A stretch of DNA of 64,000 nt from positions 189,862,685-189,926,684 of the forward strand of contig CM061914.1 of assembly GCA_031002005.1 (NCBI GenBank), given 5' to 3'. Numbering within the stretch: position 1 is the stretch's first letter; each line of letters starts with the position of its first letter. Positions 12,296-24,241 of this stretch are shown piece after piece. The notes beneath the pieces were generated by a model. It was not told where the DNA came from and searched no databases. It saw only the letters and a list, made by a program, of their open reading frames with translations. Made by a program: the position numbers and the translations under genes. This DNA is from Vandiemenella viatica (taxonomy: Eukaryota; Arthropoda; Insecta; Orthoptera; Morabidae).

Positions 12296-12351
12296 AATAA
12301 GCTGGAAAATGCTGAACATGAGAATTTAGAAATGGAACGTGTTCCTGATAG
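12296..12351 (+). CDS. Candidate short exon of the C2H2 zinc-finger gene (copy 1)
   Basis: A 56-nt stretch lies between a long T tract and a donor GATAG|GTAAAA at 12351/12352. Only one of three frames is open, giving 18 codons from NKLENAEHEN to RVPD plus two bases, AG. Those two bases join with the single leading C of the next exon (14357) to make a serine codon and keep the frame open into SETIRFQ. The frame match and the good acceptor in the other copy (ttttag, 39615-39616) support a real exon. Here the acceptor reads gg at 12294-12295 instead of ag, through mutation or base-calling error after the homopolymer. The next AG (12300-12301) would drop two codons and keep frame. No domain; acidic linker-like peptide. 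Inferred without transcript evidence. Confidence 0.5.
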
Positions 12352-12369
12352 GTAAAATATTTCCTTGTA

Positions 12370-12680
12370 CAGTAGAACTCCAATTATCAGAATCAATTTG
12401 GATGATAAAAAATTCGGATAATCGGATATTTTCCGAAAAATGGTCTATTTTAATTAATTATTGTATGTATGTTGAAAATGCTTTCTTTTCCAAGAGATTT
12501 TTGGTGCTTTTTCCACTTCAGGGATGAAAATTTCGCCGTACTACTCGGTAAACTAAGCTGCAGCCATCCGAACTTTGGGTTGGTTTTTATAAAAGAGGGA
12601 AAGCCTTTTCGCAGTACATTTCCATCTTAGTTAAAAAAACAATTCGGATAATCGGAGTTCGGATAATTGGAGTTCTACTG
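12370..12680. mobile_element. Pogo/Tigger-like MITE (copy 1)
   Basis: A 311-bp element begins CAGTAGAACTCCAATTATC and ends with the inverted form GATAATTGGAGTTCTACTG, flanked by TA on both sides. Inner repeats of TTCGGATAATCGGA occur near both ends. The terminal sequence is the one I know from pogo/Tigger-type elements. There is no coding capacity. It sits 18 bp downstream of the splice donor of the candidate 56-nt exon. Confidence 0.8.
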
Positions 12681-13054
12681 TAATTAAACAGTAAGCTTTT
12701 GTTGTTGAAATTTTTGTTACTTTAAAATCTAATCAAGACTTACTACAGTATTTAATGTATATTATTCTGCCTAACATACATCATTTTTCTTTCGTGAATA
12801 ATTTACCTGTTGCTGATAAAACTCAATATTAGCATAGCGAGTGTCTGATATGGAACATTAAAGTTTTATATTTTTCTGGGTGCAAATAAAGCTAAGTAAT
12901 TCAATTTCATAGTATCATTAAAAATATTTAACCCACTTAACGGCAAATGCATTTGTTACTGATTAATTTACTTTTATCATACATGCTTGTGGTCATGGTC
13001 AAGAGGGGGGAAAACATTTACTTTGTTAACTACGACAGAATTGCACCAAGTATG

Positions 13055-13275
13055 GAGGGTGAGTGGTAACACTCTGGACTCGTATGCGGGAGGACGTGGG
13101 TTCGAATCCCTGTGCGGCCATTTAGATTTGGATTTTTCATGGTTTCTCCAGATCACCTCAGATGAAGGCTGGGTTGATTCCTTTGAATTGGCTATGGCCT
13201 AATTCCTTCCCGCTCCTTGCTCCCAGTCCATTCCCACCACTAATCACCTCAACTTCTAAGAGACATAAAGCTATA
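13055..13275 (+). mobile_element. tRNA-derived SINE (copy 1)
   Basis: The head has RNA polymerase III promoter-like boxes: an A-box-like gtggtaacactctgg near 13063 and a perfect B-box GGTTCGAATCCC at 13099-13110. A body follows (ccatttagatttgg, cctaattccttcccgctcc) that matches the element at 57293-57500 and, from memory, tRNA-type SINEs of polyneopteran insects. It ends near aagctataat. The contig 3 copy is at 40384-40605. Confidence 0.7.
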
Positions 13276-13279
13276 ATCA

Positions 13280-14340
13280 GTAAAGGTGGAATGTTTAAGT
13301 TTAATAGCTATTGTAAATTATATGATATAATGCTTGAAAATTTCATTGAATTTAGTGGAATCATTTCACTTGAAACATTATATAGCTTGAACACTTTTTA
13401 TGAATCTATGTGTAATTATTTTTTCCTCTTTCAATTATTTTAAGTCTATTTTTCCCAGTATTTATATTGCATAGTCCCTAAAGTAATTGATGTTTCTGTA
13501 CCTAATCATTTAATCTTTTATTGCCTGGTGCATTAATGTTTTTCCTATCAGCCTTTCTCAATGGAAGTATCTGATTCCAATGTTTTTCCTTGGTTTCTTC
13601 AATAGTCTCTTTACTCTTATTTTTTTAAAAAAAGAAAGAAAAGAAAATAAGCAGGGAATCAGCCCATTTCAAAACACTTTCCTGGATGACCATGGTTTTT
13701 CTCTCAGGGCATCCATCCCTAGCCAAGTAGCTCCAGATTTAAGGAGCTAGAGGTTTATCTTCACCTCTTCCTGTTAGGAATAAAAGTTGCTTCCATAATA
13801 TCCTTTGCATTGCCCAGAAGTCATGACTTCAATATGGTTGACTCATTACTATTAGTATTATTATTTAACTAGTTAATTTATTTATATACAATTTGTTTTA
13901 ATATTCCAAACACTTTTGTTATATTAATAATTTTATCACCACCTGCGATATATATATATATTTGTATAAACATCTCAGTCTTTCCCGACATATCAATAAT
14001 ATACGTAGTCATGTGATAAACTTCGGCATGTGCACACCTCCCAAACCCCAACACCCGGCTTCTATTAACTGAATAAGGTGAAAACTGAAATATTGTATAC
14101 ATTTGTGTTTGCCATATATGTTTTTCACTGATCGCAACCTTCGTCTTTGGTAAGTGATGAGTCATTTTCCCTTTCCTTTGTCATTTATATAGGCTAAAAG
14201 CCATTTCCATTTTTCTTAGTTATATTTGTATAAAGTGTTGCTGTTTAACATGTATGTGGTAAATGGAACCGTAATTGGTTTTTAATGTCGCATGTGACTG
14301 TATGTAGCTTAAGTAATAAATTTTAGCGAAGGGTCTAATT
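13280..14340. other. Intronic, no further feature recognised
   Basis: AT-rich sequence spans the B/A junction at about 13673, which is continuous in both contig 2 and contig 3. A purine/pyrimidine stretch (13619-13650) precedes the block A start. Positions about 14050-14165 weakly resemble the Penelope-like 3' region at 9930-10040. Confidence 0.5.
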
Positions 14341-14356
14341 TTTTTTCTCTTTGCAG

Positions 14357-14851
14357 CGAAACAATTAGATTTCAGCAAAGCCTAGCTCAGTGTCGTGACC
14401 AAGAGGAAACTGGTGTGGTAGAAAACACATCTGCTATGAGGCCACTGCAGTTCATGTGTGCTAAGTGTCTGCAAGTTTACAATGCAAGGAATTTGCTAAT
14501 AAGACATGTTTTCTCCCATGACTCACTCGTGAATACTCCACAGTATACTTGTGAACAGTGTGGTCTAGTTTTCTTAGATCTGTCAACATTGTGTGCCCAT
14601 ACACCTTATCATAACAGTGAAATTACTTTGAAGCAAGAAAGAGAATTGCAAGTTCTGTGTGCTATTTGTGCTCAGGTGTTTTTATCTTGGAGTTCTCTGA
14701 CAAAACATGTATTTGCACATCTCAAAGCTGTTTCCTGTCCATCATATGTCTGTATGCATTGCCGACAAATATTTAAAAATTTGACTGGGCTTCATCTACA
14801 TCAGGAATCCAGCAGATCTGCAAATCCTTCTTCCTCATTTTTGCATACAAG
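14357..14851 (+). CDS. C2H2 zinc-finger gene, internal exon (copy 2, intact)
   Basis: This exon encodes three canonical C2H2 fingers and one degenerate finger of a putative DNA-binding nuclear protein. The acceptor is ctctttgcag ending at 14356 and the donor AAG|GTAAGG is at 14851/14852. Length is 495 nt, fully open. Compared with copy 1 a few residues differ (for example R-N-L for R-D-L in finger 1 and K-A for T-A before finger 4). The entry phase fits the 56-nt exon at 12296-12351, and the exit phase (two bases AG) fits the terminal exon at 26668, whose single leading G completes an arginine codon. Contig 2 therefore carries a plausible three-exon gene with a first intron of about 2 kb and a second of about 11.8 kb. 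A first coding exon with an ATG has not been found. Confidence 0.75.
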
Positions 14852-14999
14852 GTAAGGTTGAGTCATCCTATTTTAGTTTCTAGATAATGCTTATACTTTA
14901 CAGTTATAGGGTTTAGTCTTCTTTGATAGATATCAATGTATATTAGAACAAAACTATGTTTCAGTATTGAAGCAATGGCTGGTGGCTATGGTACATATA

Positions 15000-15240
15000 A
15001 ATACACGCAACCTTCAAAACCACCCATGTAATGTACCAGTTAACATGCAACCATTGCCTGCTTTCATATATAGGTTTCACCACAAATCCACTTTCCATAA
15101 AAATAAATGGCCACTGACAAACGGTGTTCATACAGAACCCACAGCACCCAGTTGCTGCCCATGCCATCACCCATGACTCGAATAATTTCAACTCCTGTTT
15201 CACGCTGCATGCTGTTAGAGTCATCTCAAACATCAGCTAT
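15000..15240 (+). mobile_element. Penelope-like GIY-YIG fragment (copy 2)
   Basis: Same relic as 1320-1560, with the YQLTCNHC and SYIGL pieces and then PLSIKINGH in a shifted frame. It lies in the intron after the zinc-finger exon. Confidence 0.55.
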
Positions 15241-15378
15241 ATCTTCTTTCTACATATTTTAGACTTGACTTCAGAATTTTATCATCTTGTCCTGCCTTAC
15301 ATTATCAAAAGCTTTTTCTAAATCAACACTTACTATAAAAGTATCTTTATTTTTCTATATTTGCCCTTCAAGTATTAA

Positions 15379-17209
15379 CCCTTTCCTACCGGCTATTGGA
15401 AAAAAAGGGAAATTTATAATTTCAATTATATATTTGTATAAAGGTACTTGAAATTAAACACACATATTTTTTTCAAATTTTTTTTGAACTCTAAGTGCTA
15501 ATTACTAAGCCGGTACTTATAAGTACCGTCAGGGACTTTGTGTATCACAGGATGTACAGAAATAGTAATTGAAATCAATTATGTTCATATTGGTATGAAA
15601 TGTTTGCCTCATGATATTAAAAAAAAAAATCTTTTTGCTCATTCAGACACAAAAGACATTGTAGTGCAACATTTGGAATGATGTTTTGACTGTATTTTCT
15701 TCATTCTACATACTTCACATCTTCATCTGATTTTTACAATTTAGGGACAGTGCATACCTCTGTTTCCCAATCTTACATCTCTCATTGTGGAATAGTATGA
15801 CTGGTGATTGAATAGATGAAGGCTTGGTGAAATATATATAGATGACCTTTTCTTCTTACTGATATCCTTCATAGTCATCATACCTTGTGCAAAGGGTCTT
15901 CTAAAATTTTTACAGACTTTTTTTCAAATATCGGACCATTTATGTTATAGGCATTGACAAATACAACATCCAGAATTCCCAAAAACAATCTTTACTTGAT
16001 TTCGGTAATCTTCTGTCAGCATTGCACAAAGTCATCAGGTGATCAGCAGTATCAACCCCACACATGAAGGTATTGTAGTCCTTGACGACTCCTGAGCATG
16101 AAATTGTAGACTTCAATCCATCTTTTTCTTTGCATATAACTAGTGGTGTAACAACAGGGTGGCAGGATGGGCAAAATGCTACGGGACCTACTGCTGGAGG
16201 TGGCCCCCGATGACCGGCCAGAGAGGCCCTCTGGTCCAAGATCCACCAGGTCACCAATCCAACCCGAGAGAGGGCCCTTCTGTTGAAGTTGCCATTGACC
16301 CCAACCAGTGTAGTGGAGTTTCACCACTGCCATGAAAATTTGATACTAAATGTATGACCTTTTTATCCTTCCATTTCCAGTATCAAATACCTAGGTTTGT
16401 AAATTCATTGTCACAATCTCCTCTTTTTAGTTTTCCATCAGCTGATTGTTAGAAAGTCCCTTGCAGTAGGGTCTGATTCTCCCACAAACAAAAGTTGTTT
16501 CAGATTTTTAATAATGAAACTGATGAAAAATAATGATAATACTAGATAACATCGTCATTGCTCCATTTTTTTCAGTCAATTCTAATACCCCTTGACCTAA
16601 TGAGTAATCTGAGAACATTCCAGTCATTTCTACATTTTTGCCTTGATAAATTATAAACTTCTAAGAGAAGAGCTGATAAATTATAAACTTCTGAGAGAAG
16701 AGCTTCAATCAGATCGTATTTCATAAAAATATCCATTTGAAAATATCTAAAACAATGATAAAACCAATTGTATACTTGCTAAATCTATTGACCAATAATC
16801 TGTATAAAACTACCCAGAACTCCCTGACGGTACTTATTAGTCCACGTTGGTTTTTCTAAATTATTTAGTAAAGAAACTAGAAAAACATATTTTATAGGTA
16901 AAAAATATATGGTTAAATGTTCAAACTAAAAAAGTAATAACAAAAATTGACACTTACCAAGTAAATTATCATCTAAAAATTCATTGTAATGTACCACTTG
17001 TTACTTTAGTCAGTATGCTGTCAAGCCCCAACTTAGAAAATTAATTTATCGGCAATTTCACGCAGAATTTAAAAATAAATGTTGTCATTGTCTGACTTAA
17101 TCATACAACAATACATCAACAGGCTTAACAATGCAGTGGACACTGGTATTGTCGAATTATATGGTGGTAAATACAGTGGTACTTATAAGAACCGTCAGGG
17201 AGGAAAGGG
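15379..17209 (-). mobile_element. piggyBac-like element, insertion private to this copy
   Basis: The 1831-bp element lies between TTAA at 15375-15378 and TTAA at 17210-17213; the other two A copies have a single TTAA at the site. Ends read CCCTTTCCTACCGG and, inverted, CCCTTTCCTCCCTGACGG. Subterminal motifs repeat: a 16-bp palindrome GGTACTTATAAGTACC followed by GTCAGGGA near 15517, an inverted relative near 16825 and a direct one near 17180. The TTAA target and CCCTTT ends are diagnostic of piggyBac elements. The transposase remnant is on the minus strand. It is far too decayed to move itself, though the ends are intact. Confidence 0.9.
15940..16150 (-). pseudogene. piggyBac transposase remnant
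   Basis: The minus-strand translation contains GVVKDYNTFMCGVDTADHLM, then DRRLPKSS and CFWEFWMLYLSMPIT. The GVVKDYN-x2-M-x-GVD-x2-D-x-L signature is the conserved late part of the DDE_Tnp_1_7 (piggyBac) transposase domain. Upstream catalytic aspartates are not seen. The sequence is interrupted at about 16134-16335 by a GC-rich stretch of foreign composition. A dead relic of a protein normally around 500-600 residues. Confidence 0.75.
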
Positions 17210-19367
17210 TTAATCTTAAGGCCAGAATCACTTCTCTTGTACCACAGTTTTTCGTAAACTCAAACTGATCTTCACCTACTATTTCTTGTACTACCGCTTC
17301 CTTTTATATATATATTTATATATATACTATTCTGATCAGTAATTTTAAAGTCTGTAATGTCAGACTTATAGTGCAGCAATTGTCACATTTATCAGCTTGT
17401 GCTCTCTTCAATAGTGTGAAGGTAGTACTTTTATTAAAATCAATTTCAGTCTCTTCTGTTTTACAATTTTTTTGATATACCTTTTAATAATATTTCGCTT
17501 TCTTCTTCTCCTAGGGATTTCAGAAGATCTGCAGGAATCTGATCAATCCCAACTGCCTTTTTTTTTCAAATCTTTCAAAGCTTGATCAAATTGTGTCCTG
17601 TAGAACAGGATTTCCTAAATCATCAAAATTAACATCTTTTTTCCAGTGCACTGTTGTTTAAATCAGCACCATCATACTGATTCTCTCTATATATCTTCCT
17701 TTGGTTTGTTCTACCTTCTTTGCTTAAATAGTTTCCCATCTGCAGATTTAATGTTTATACCTATTTTCTTTATTTCTCCAATATTCTGTTTATCTTACTA
17801 TATGCCACATCTATTTTACTTATAAACATTTCCTTTTCTATTTTTTTATTTTTCTTTTGCTTTGTTGCATTTACTGTTTATATGAATTCTAAATTGTCTG
17901 TATTGCCTTCTCCCTGCTTTATCCTGGGCTTTTTTGTTCCTTGTTCTCTGATCCATCAACTCGAAAGATTCTTCTGTGTTCCAAGTTTTCCAGGTGGCTT
18001 GTTCTTTAAACCTAATGTTTCCTTACCAGATTTGATTATTTCTCTCCTCAACCCATTCCATTCATCCTCAGTTGAACTCTATTAGAGTTACTTTTTAGAC
18101 CCACATCTAGTATCTTTGCAAGTTTTCCCCTCCTATTAGATAGTTTCTGTCTGTTTACTTCCAGTCTGTTGTGTTGGAATTAGTTCATTATTCTCTTGAA
18201 CTTCAGCATATGAGATTCTGGTTAGTCTATGTCTGGTCATGGATTCCTGAGTCTGTTTGACCATGATATAATCTAGGTGATATATACCTGTATTTCCGGG
18301 ATGTTTCCACATGTAGATCTTTCATGCGTGGTTCTTAAATAGTGTTCTCCATGATGAGTTTGTATTTTGAACAAATTTCTAACAACCTGCTTCCTCATTC
18401 ATATCTTTTTCTTAGACCAACATTTTCCTGCTATGGTACCCTCTTTTCCTTCTCCACCTGCCACATTCCAGTCACCAGTGATTATTAGATTTTCCTCCTG
18501 TTTCATATTTTGGATTAATTCTTCAATTTAGGTGTGTGTTTTCTCTGTTTCTTCATTATCTTCCTGTGACATTGACATGTATACTTGTACTAACGTGATT
18601 GTAGCAGGCATAGTTTCTATCCTGATCAAAAAATTCTGTCACTAATCTCACCCGTTTTCCTATTCTCTTATTCATTACAAATTCTACTCCAGTAACTCCA
18701 CCTACAGCTTTTGTATTGATTATTGTGTATTCCCAGACCAGAAATCCTGTGCATCTTTCCACTTTTTCCCACTAGTCCCAATGATATCTAACATAAGTCA
18801 TTCTATCTGCCCTATTCAGACATCTAACATTACTCGCTCCGACTTGTAGAATGTTTCTATCCATTCTGATGACTCCTCCCTGAGCAGTCTGCACCTGGAT
18901 ATCAGACTGGGGGACTATTTTGCCTCTGGAATATTTTACACAGGAAGGAGCTATTATTCTACTTGTGATTTAAAAGAATTACATATCTTTGGGATATCCT
19001 TAGGGTCTTTAATATTTACAGTGTTGGTCCGATGGGCACAATTGCTTTCTTATATTTTGGCCGATTTTTGCTACTTTACAGTACATTCATCTGAGCATAA
19101 AATAAAATTTTTGGAAGGTAGACAAACAAATACAACTGTATTTTATGTGTCTGAGAGTAGTCAATACTTATGTCAGTTTTAAGACTTGCTGTCTTTCTTT
19201 TCCACAGGTTATGTTGGTTTATGATATGGCATGTTTAACAGGGAAAAATTAAACCAAAAAATTGTAAGATAGATTAACTTCTTTCATTATGCCATTTATT
19301 ATTAGATATATAACACAAATTGCCTTGCTTAAGATGATAAATAGAAACATTTATTTCTCATTGAAAG

Positions 19368-20766
19368 ATTATTCAAGTTGATATCAAAAAGTTATGAAAC
19401 AGGAGAAATTCCAACTGATTTTAATAAAAATATCATCTTCACACTTCCAAAGAAAGCACAAGCCGACAAATGTGAGAATTATCGCACCATTAGTCTAACA
19501 TCACATGCTTCAAAATTACTGACCAGAATAATATACAGAAGGATGGAAAGGGTAGTAGAGGAGATAGCAGGTGAAGATCAGTTTGGGTTTAGGAAAAATT
19601 GTGGTACTAGGGAAGCAATCCTGTCTTTAAGATTAATACTTGAAGGGCGGATCAAGAAAAACACATATACTTTTATGGCATTTGTTGATTTAGAAAAAGC
19701 TTTTGATAATGTTAGGTGGGACAAGATGTTCAAAATTTTAAAGAAGTCAGGTCTAAAGTATCGAGATTGAAGAATACTCTATAAACTCTATAAGAATCAA
19801 GTGGCTGTAATAAAAGTAGAGAATCACGAGAGACTTGCATCGGTTAAAAAGGGTGTGAGACAAGGTTATAGTCTATCCCCGTTAATATTCAACTTGTATG
19901 TAGAAGAAGCAATGAAGAAAGTCAAAGAAAAATATCCATGCGGCATAAGTTTTCAGGGAGAAAAAAATCAGTATGCTACGATTTGCTGATGACATTGTCT
20001 TGTTAGCAGAGAGGGCTGAGGATATTGAGAAGTTATTGAATGGCATGAACAAAATACTGAAGGAAGATTTTGTACTGAATATAAATCAAAGTAAGACAAA
20101 AGTGATGAAATGTAGCAGAAATGGTACCAGTAGTAGCAAATTAAATATAAAAATAGGATCGGTTGCTATGGGAGAAGTGAGTGAGTTCTGTTACTTGGGA
20201 AGCAAAATTACAACCGATGGCCGAAGCAGGAATGATGTTAAAAGCAGAGTAGCACTAGCAAAAAGAGCCTTCATAAAAAGAGAAACCTTTTAGTTTCAAA
20301 TATTGATCTAGGAATTCGAAAGAACTTTTTAAAACTCTATGTGTGGAGCACAGCACTTTATGGTAGTGAAACATGGACCTTAGGAATTCCGGAGAGAAAG
20401 AAACTTGAAGCATTTGAAATGTGGTGCTACAGAAGAATGCTGAAAATTAGGTGGACAGACAAAGTAAGAAATGAACAAGTTTTGGAAATAATGGGTGAGA
20501 AAAGAAGTTTATGGAAGAATGCTTACAGGAAGAAGAGACAGGCTTTTAGGTCATATTTTGAGACATGCTGGATTGGTTAATTTGTTAGTGGAGGGAACAG
20601 TCGAAGGTAAGAACTGTAGAGGTAGACAGAGATTAGAATATATGAAGCAGATATATGAGGACGTGGGTTGTAAGGGGTATGTGGAAACAAAAATGTTAGC
20701 ACAGGATAGGAAGGGATGGAGGATTGCATCAAACAGTCTAAAGACTGACAACAGCAAAAAAAAAAT
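19368..20766 (+). mobile_element. RTE-like LINE 3' half with A tail (copy 2)
   Basis: Same element as 3885-5292, with matching RT motifs (FVDLEKAFDNVRWDK, GVRQGYSLSPLIFNLY, RFADDIVLL) and the same shared TGA (19768-19770) and frame slip before RFADD. From 19973 to 20293 it is open further than in copy 1. Private slips lie near 20275 and 20519. It ends GACTGACAACAGC plus an A-run near 20755-20765. Confidence 0.85.
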
Positions 20767-22721
20767 GTGCAAGTGTATGGTAGAGTCTAAAAACATGGTT
20801 CAATACAAAGCCTTACATCATGGTTGCTACAAGTCCTTTCTTGTGGGTTTGCCAGTGGAATACTTTGCTTTATCACTGCACACAATGCACCTTCTCTGGG
20901 CTTTCTTCTTTCCAGATGGAATGGGAACTCTTTCTGGAAAGTACTTCTGCATCAATCTAAAAAAAATTATTCCCACTAGTCACATCATGTACTGGCTTTC
21001 TGTTACCTTCTGTATCCCCATACCATCGATTATTTCTCATTCATCTGCCTTTATAGTCTGTTCCAAACTCCAAGGGAAAGAGGGTGCCCTGAACCTCTCC
21101 CCACTCTTCGGCCCTTCATTAGGAAGCCTTTGTCAAGCGGTGGGTGACCGCTTATACCAGGAATATTTCAGTCACCAGAGCCTCATCCGTGCAAACAGGG
21201 CTGCTCCACGTGAAGGAGAGATTGACATTTGGTAGGAAGAGGCTAATAACCCTTACATCCCTATTACAATTTATAATTAGAATATTACTGACCCCATTGG
21301 CATTTTGTTTTCATTTTTGTTTGTTTATGATTCGGTCAGATATTACTGTGTATATCAATTTCTACATAGAGTGGATATTTACGGAGTTGATTTTATACAA
21401 TTCTTTTATTAACACCCAATGTGATAAAGGCTTCTTTCAGATACTTATGAAATTATATTCACTTGAGGCTATTGTTTTAAGGCATTAGAATAAAAACAGC
21501 TGCTGGGATTAGGGATTATTTGAAATGATGTTCTCATATGCTGTGGAGTTTTATTTGAGCAGAGTACTAAAGGGATTTTTTTAAATTCCTTTAGTTTGAC
21601 AACTATTGAAAGTAATGTAGATAAAGTACACAGTTTCATTACAAAATGTGTGGATCCTTAAATCAAAATAAAGTCTGCAATACTACACATAAATTAATAG
21701 ACAGTCAGGTTTCATGCTACCCACATACAAAAAAGCTTGTGAAATTCCCCTTGATAACTACTGATCTTTAATATTAATGTGGCTGAGTATAATAGCATGA
21801 TATGTTTGTATAAACTGTGATTAGCATATTTGATGGTTAATAACCCCAGGTGTCTATAGTGAAGCAGTATCTAGCCAATGCCTGACATCACTTTTTCTGC
21901 ATTCTCAGATGTGCTTTGGTGGTTATATAGTGACAGTAAAATATTGATTCTAAAGGTCTGAATATAGTTAAAACCAGAAAATTATAATAGATCAGGTAAT
22001 TATAAATATAATATGCCACTGTCATCAGGGCAGCATAAATGAAATGAAACTAACAGTTAGTGTCCATGTTGAAAAACCAGCATAGAAGGTAATATGAGGG
22101 GTAACATTTCAGTTTCTAATACAAAGTATAGCTGATTGGGTAAGTTTCTCATCTATTCTAGACAGTTAAGCTGTGTTTTTGAAAGCTTGGCCACCTGGCA
22201 GGCTAGAAAGGTACAAGGCAGTTGGCATGTCTGGCACTTGTGTAGAAGATGGTGTTGGAAAACTGGGTTACTAAAATATCATGCAGAAACAGTGTGTTCA
22301 TTGGGCACGTTACCCTTAGAGCATTGTATTAATTCTCTACGCTATAAAAGACTTTAATGAAAAGAGATATATTACAATGTAACACTGATAATAAACTTAT
22401 TAATTAATAATATTTAATTACAGCTCAACATACTCAAAATATAATCTCATTTACTAAAATAATTTAAGTGACCCTTATATTCATTTGTATTACAGGCTAT
22501 TTACAATGTAAGAGTTGTAACAATACAATGTATAGTGTCATTTGAGTATATTATATTCTATAAAAAAATGTACTGTGCCTTGTGTTTTTGTTTATTAAGT
22601 AACATAATATGTATATATTTATAAGTAGCTGTTATAACTCAGTAATTACTCTGGCTGTTTCTGGTTTTGCTGCCTAATGATTTACAGATACATTAAGACA
22701 ATTTACACAACCATAATGCAC

Positions 22722-22763
<42 letters not shown>

Positions 22764-23030
22764 GCCAACTGAGATGCTGCTAAATAAATGAATTTTAATT
22801 TGATCTCTGTGTGCTTTATCAACATATTCAGTAAAGTGATTTAATTTTTCTTCACAGAGGTGCAAATTGAAAATTATTGAATAACTAAACTATTGTACTG
22901 CATAATGGAAGTAATATAAACTATGAATAATGATACTAAACCTAACATTGTGATTCTAATTTTTATATAGAGTTTATGTCATTTGAACATTAAATCTTAT
23001 ATATACAAGAGGATGTTAGTATATCCGTGA
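20767..23030. other. Intronic, no gene recognised; long A-run
   Basis: This is the right end of block A and the left end of block C. It contains a run of about 35 A at 22724-22759, which in contig 3 (48252-48270) is a much shorter T/A run; the length variation is typical of slippage or consensus error. Nothing else can be supported. Confidence 0.5.
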
Positions 23031-24241
23031 TTAATAGACATTGACACCGTTTGACCAATCATGATGAAAGTTGACACATGCATTTCTCTTTTATAGAGAA
23101 GGTTTATGACCAATAAATTTCAAAAACATTCCACCCCCCCCCCATTTTTAAAACCCTTAAATTTTTATACAATACCACTTTTTATCTGATTTCGTTGGAA
23201 CCTTGTACACATATATACTTCAAAATATACAGGAAAACCCATCCCCTCACCCTCTTTACACCCCCTCAAAATTTTATCAATGTTCTTTACACAAAGCTAT
23301 AGTCGACACCGTTTGAAAGATCGCCATGAAAGTTGGCACATATTTGTATTTTTTGATGGAGAAGTTTTCTGACTAACAAAAACCACTGCCTTTCCCCTTT
23401 TACACCCTTATTTCTTATGTGACCCCACATTTTTTTATCCAATTTCGATGGAACTTTGCATATATACTTTAAAACAAAGAGAATAATACCTGTCCAAATT
23501 AGTTTTACAAAAACAAAATCTCTCTCCCCCTTTCCATCCTGTAATTATTGTCAATATTCTTTATACAAAGCTACAGTTTGAAGGAATTTTTCACACAATT
23601 ATAGGGTGATTATAATTAAAATTTAAGTTTCATAACGCTCTTAAAAACGAACAACTGATTAGAATGACATAAAAATTGAACGGCATATTATTGAAGAAGG
23701 GAAAAAGAACATGAACCAAAAAAGCATCCATCCAATTGGATTTTAACTTCCCTGAGGCCAAAAACCTCAAAAAAGCATCCATCCTATCAGTTTTTAAGTT
23801 TCGCAAGACTGGCGCAAAACATGTTCAATATGTTGTCCACTGTTGTGTGCAACAAGATTAAATCGGGAAACAGCATGTTCCACAACCAACCGAAGTGTCA
23901 CCGGGGTCAAGCTCAGAATGTGCTGTGCAATGTGTGTGTTCAAATCAGCTATTGGCAATCAGATTACTGAAAACATCTTTGAGATAACCCCACAGCCAGA
24001 AGTCACACGGATTAAGATCAGGTGATTGGGACGGCCAGGCTGTAGGGAAATGACGACTGATAATTCTAGCATTTCCAAAATGCTGCCTCAACAACTACTT
24101 CACTGCATTTTCAATGTGCAGAGGATCGCCATCTTGCATTCATATTCTTTCCCCCTTCTTCAATAATATGCCGTTCAATTTTGACGTCATTCTAATCAGT
24201 GGTTTGTTTTTTAGATCGTTTTGAAACTCAAATCTTAATTA

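Larger units (their letters stand above)
15246..18962 (-). mobile_element. RTE-like LINE 5' half (copy 2), split by a piggyBac-like insertion
   Basis: This is the same minus-strand endonuclease-to-RT fragment as 1566-3475, interrupted at TTAA by the element at 15379-17209. A deletion of about 20 bp near 18243 removes sequence (tgctttccagtatagaactt) that copies 1 and 3 retain. Endonuclease residues are readable around 18556-18762 (ERCTGFLVWE; VTEFFDQDRNYACYNHVSTS). Non-functional. Confidence 0.7.

Noticed and set aside
23043..23600. CRISPR-like or satellite-array interpretation of the 265-bp repeats
   Set aside because: Only two to three diverged units are present, with no spacer pattern and in a eukaryotic intron; described simply as a tandem repeat.
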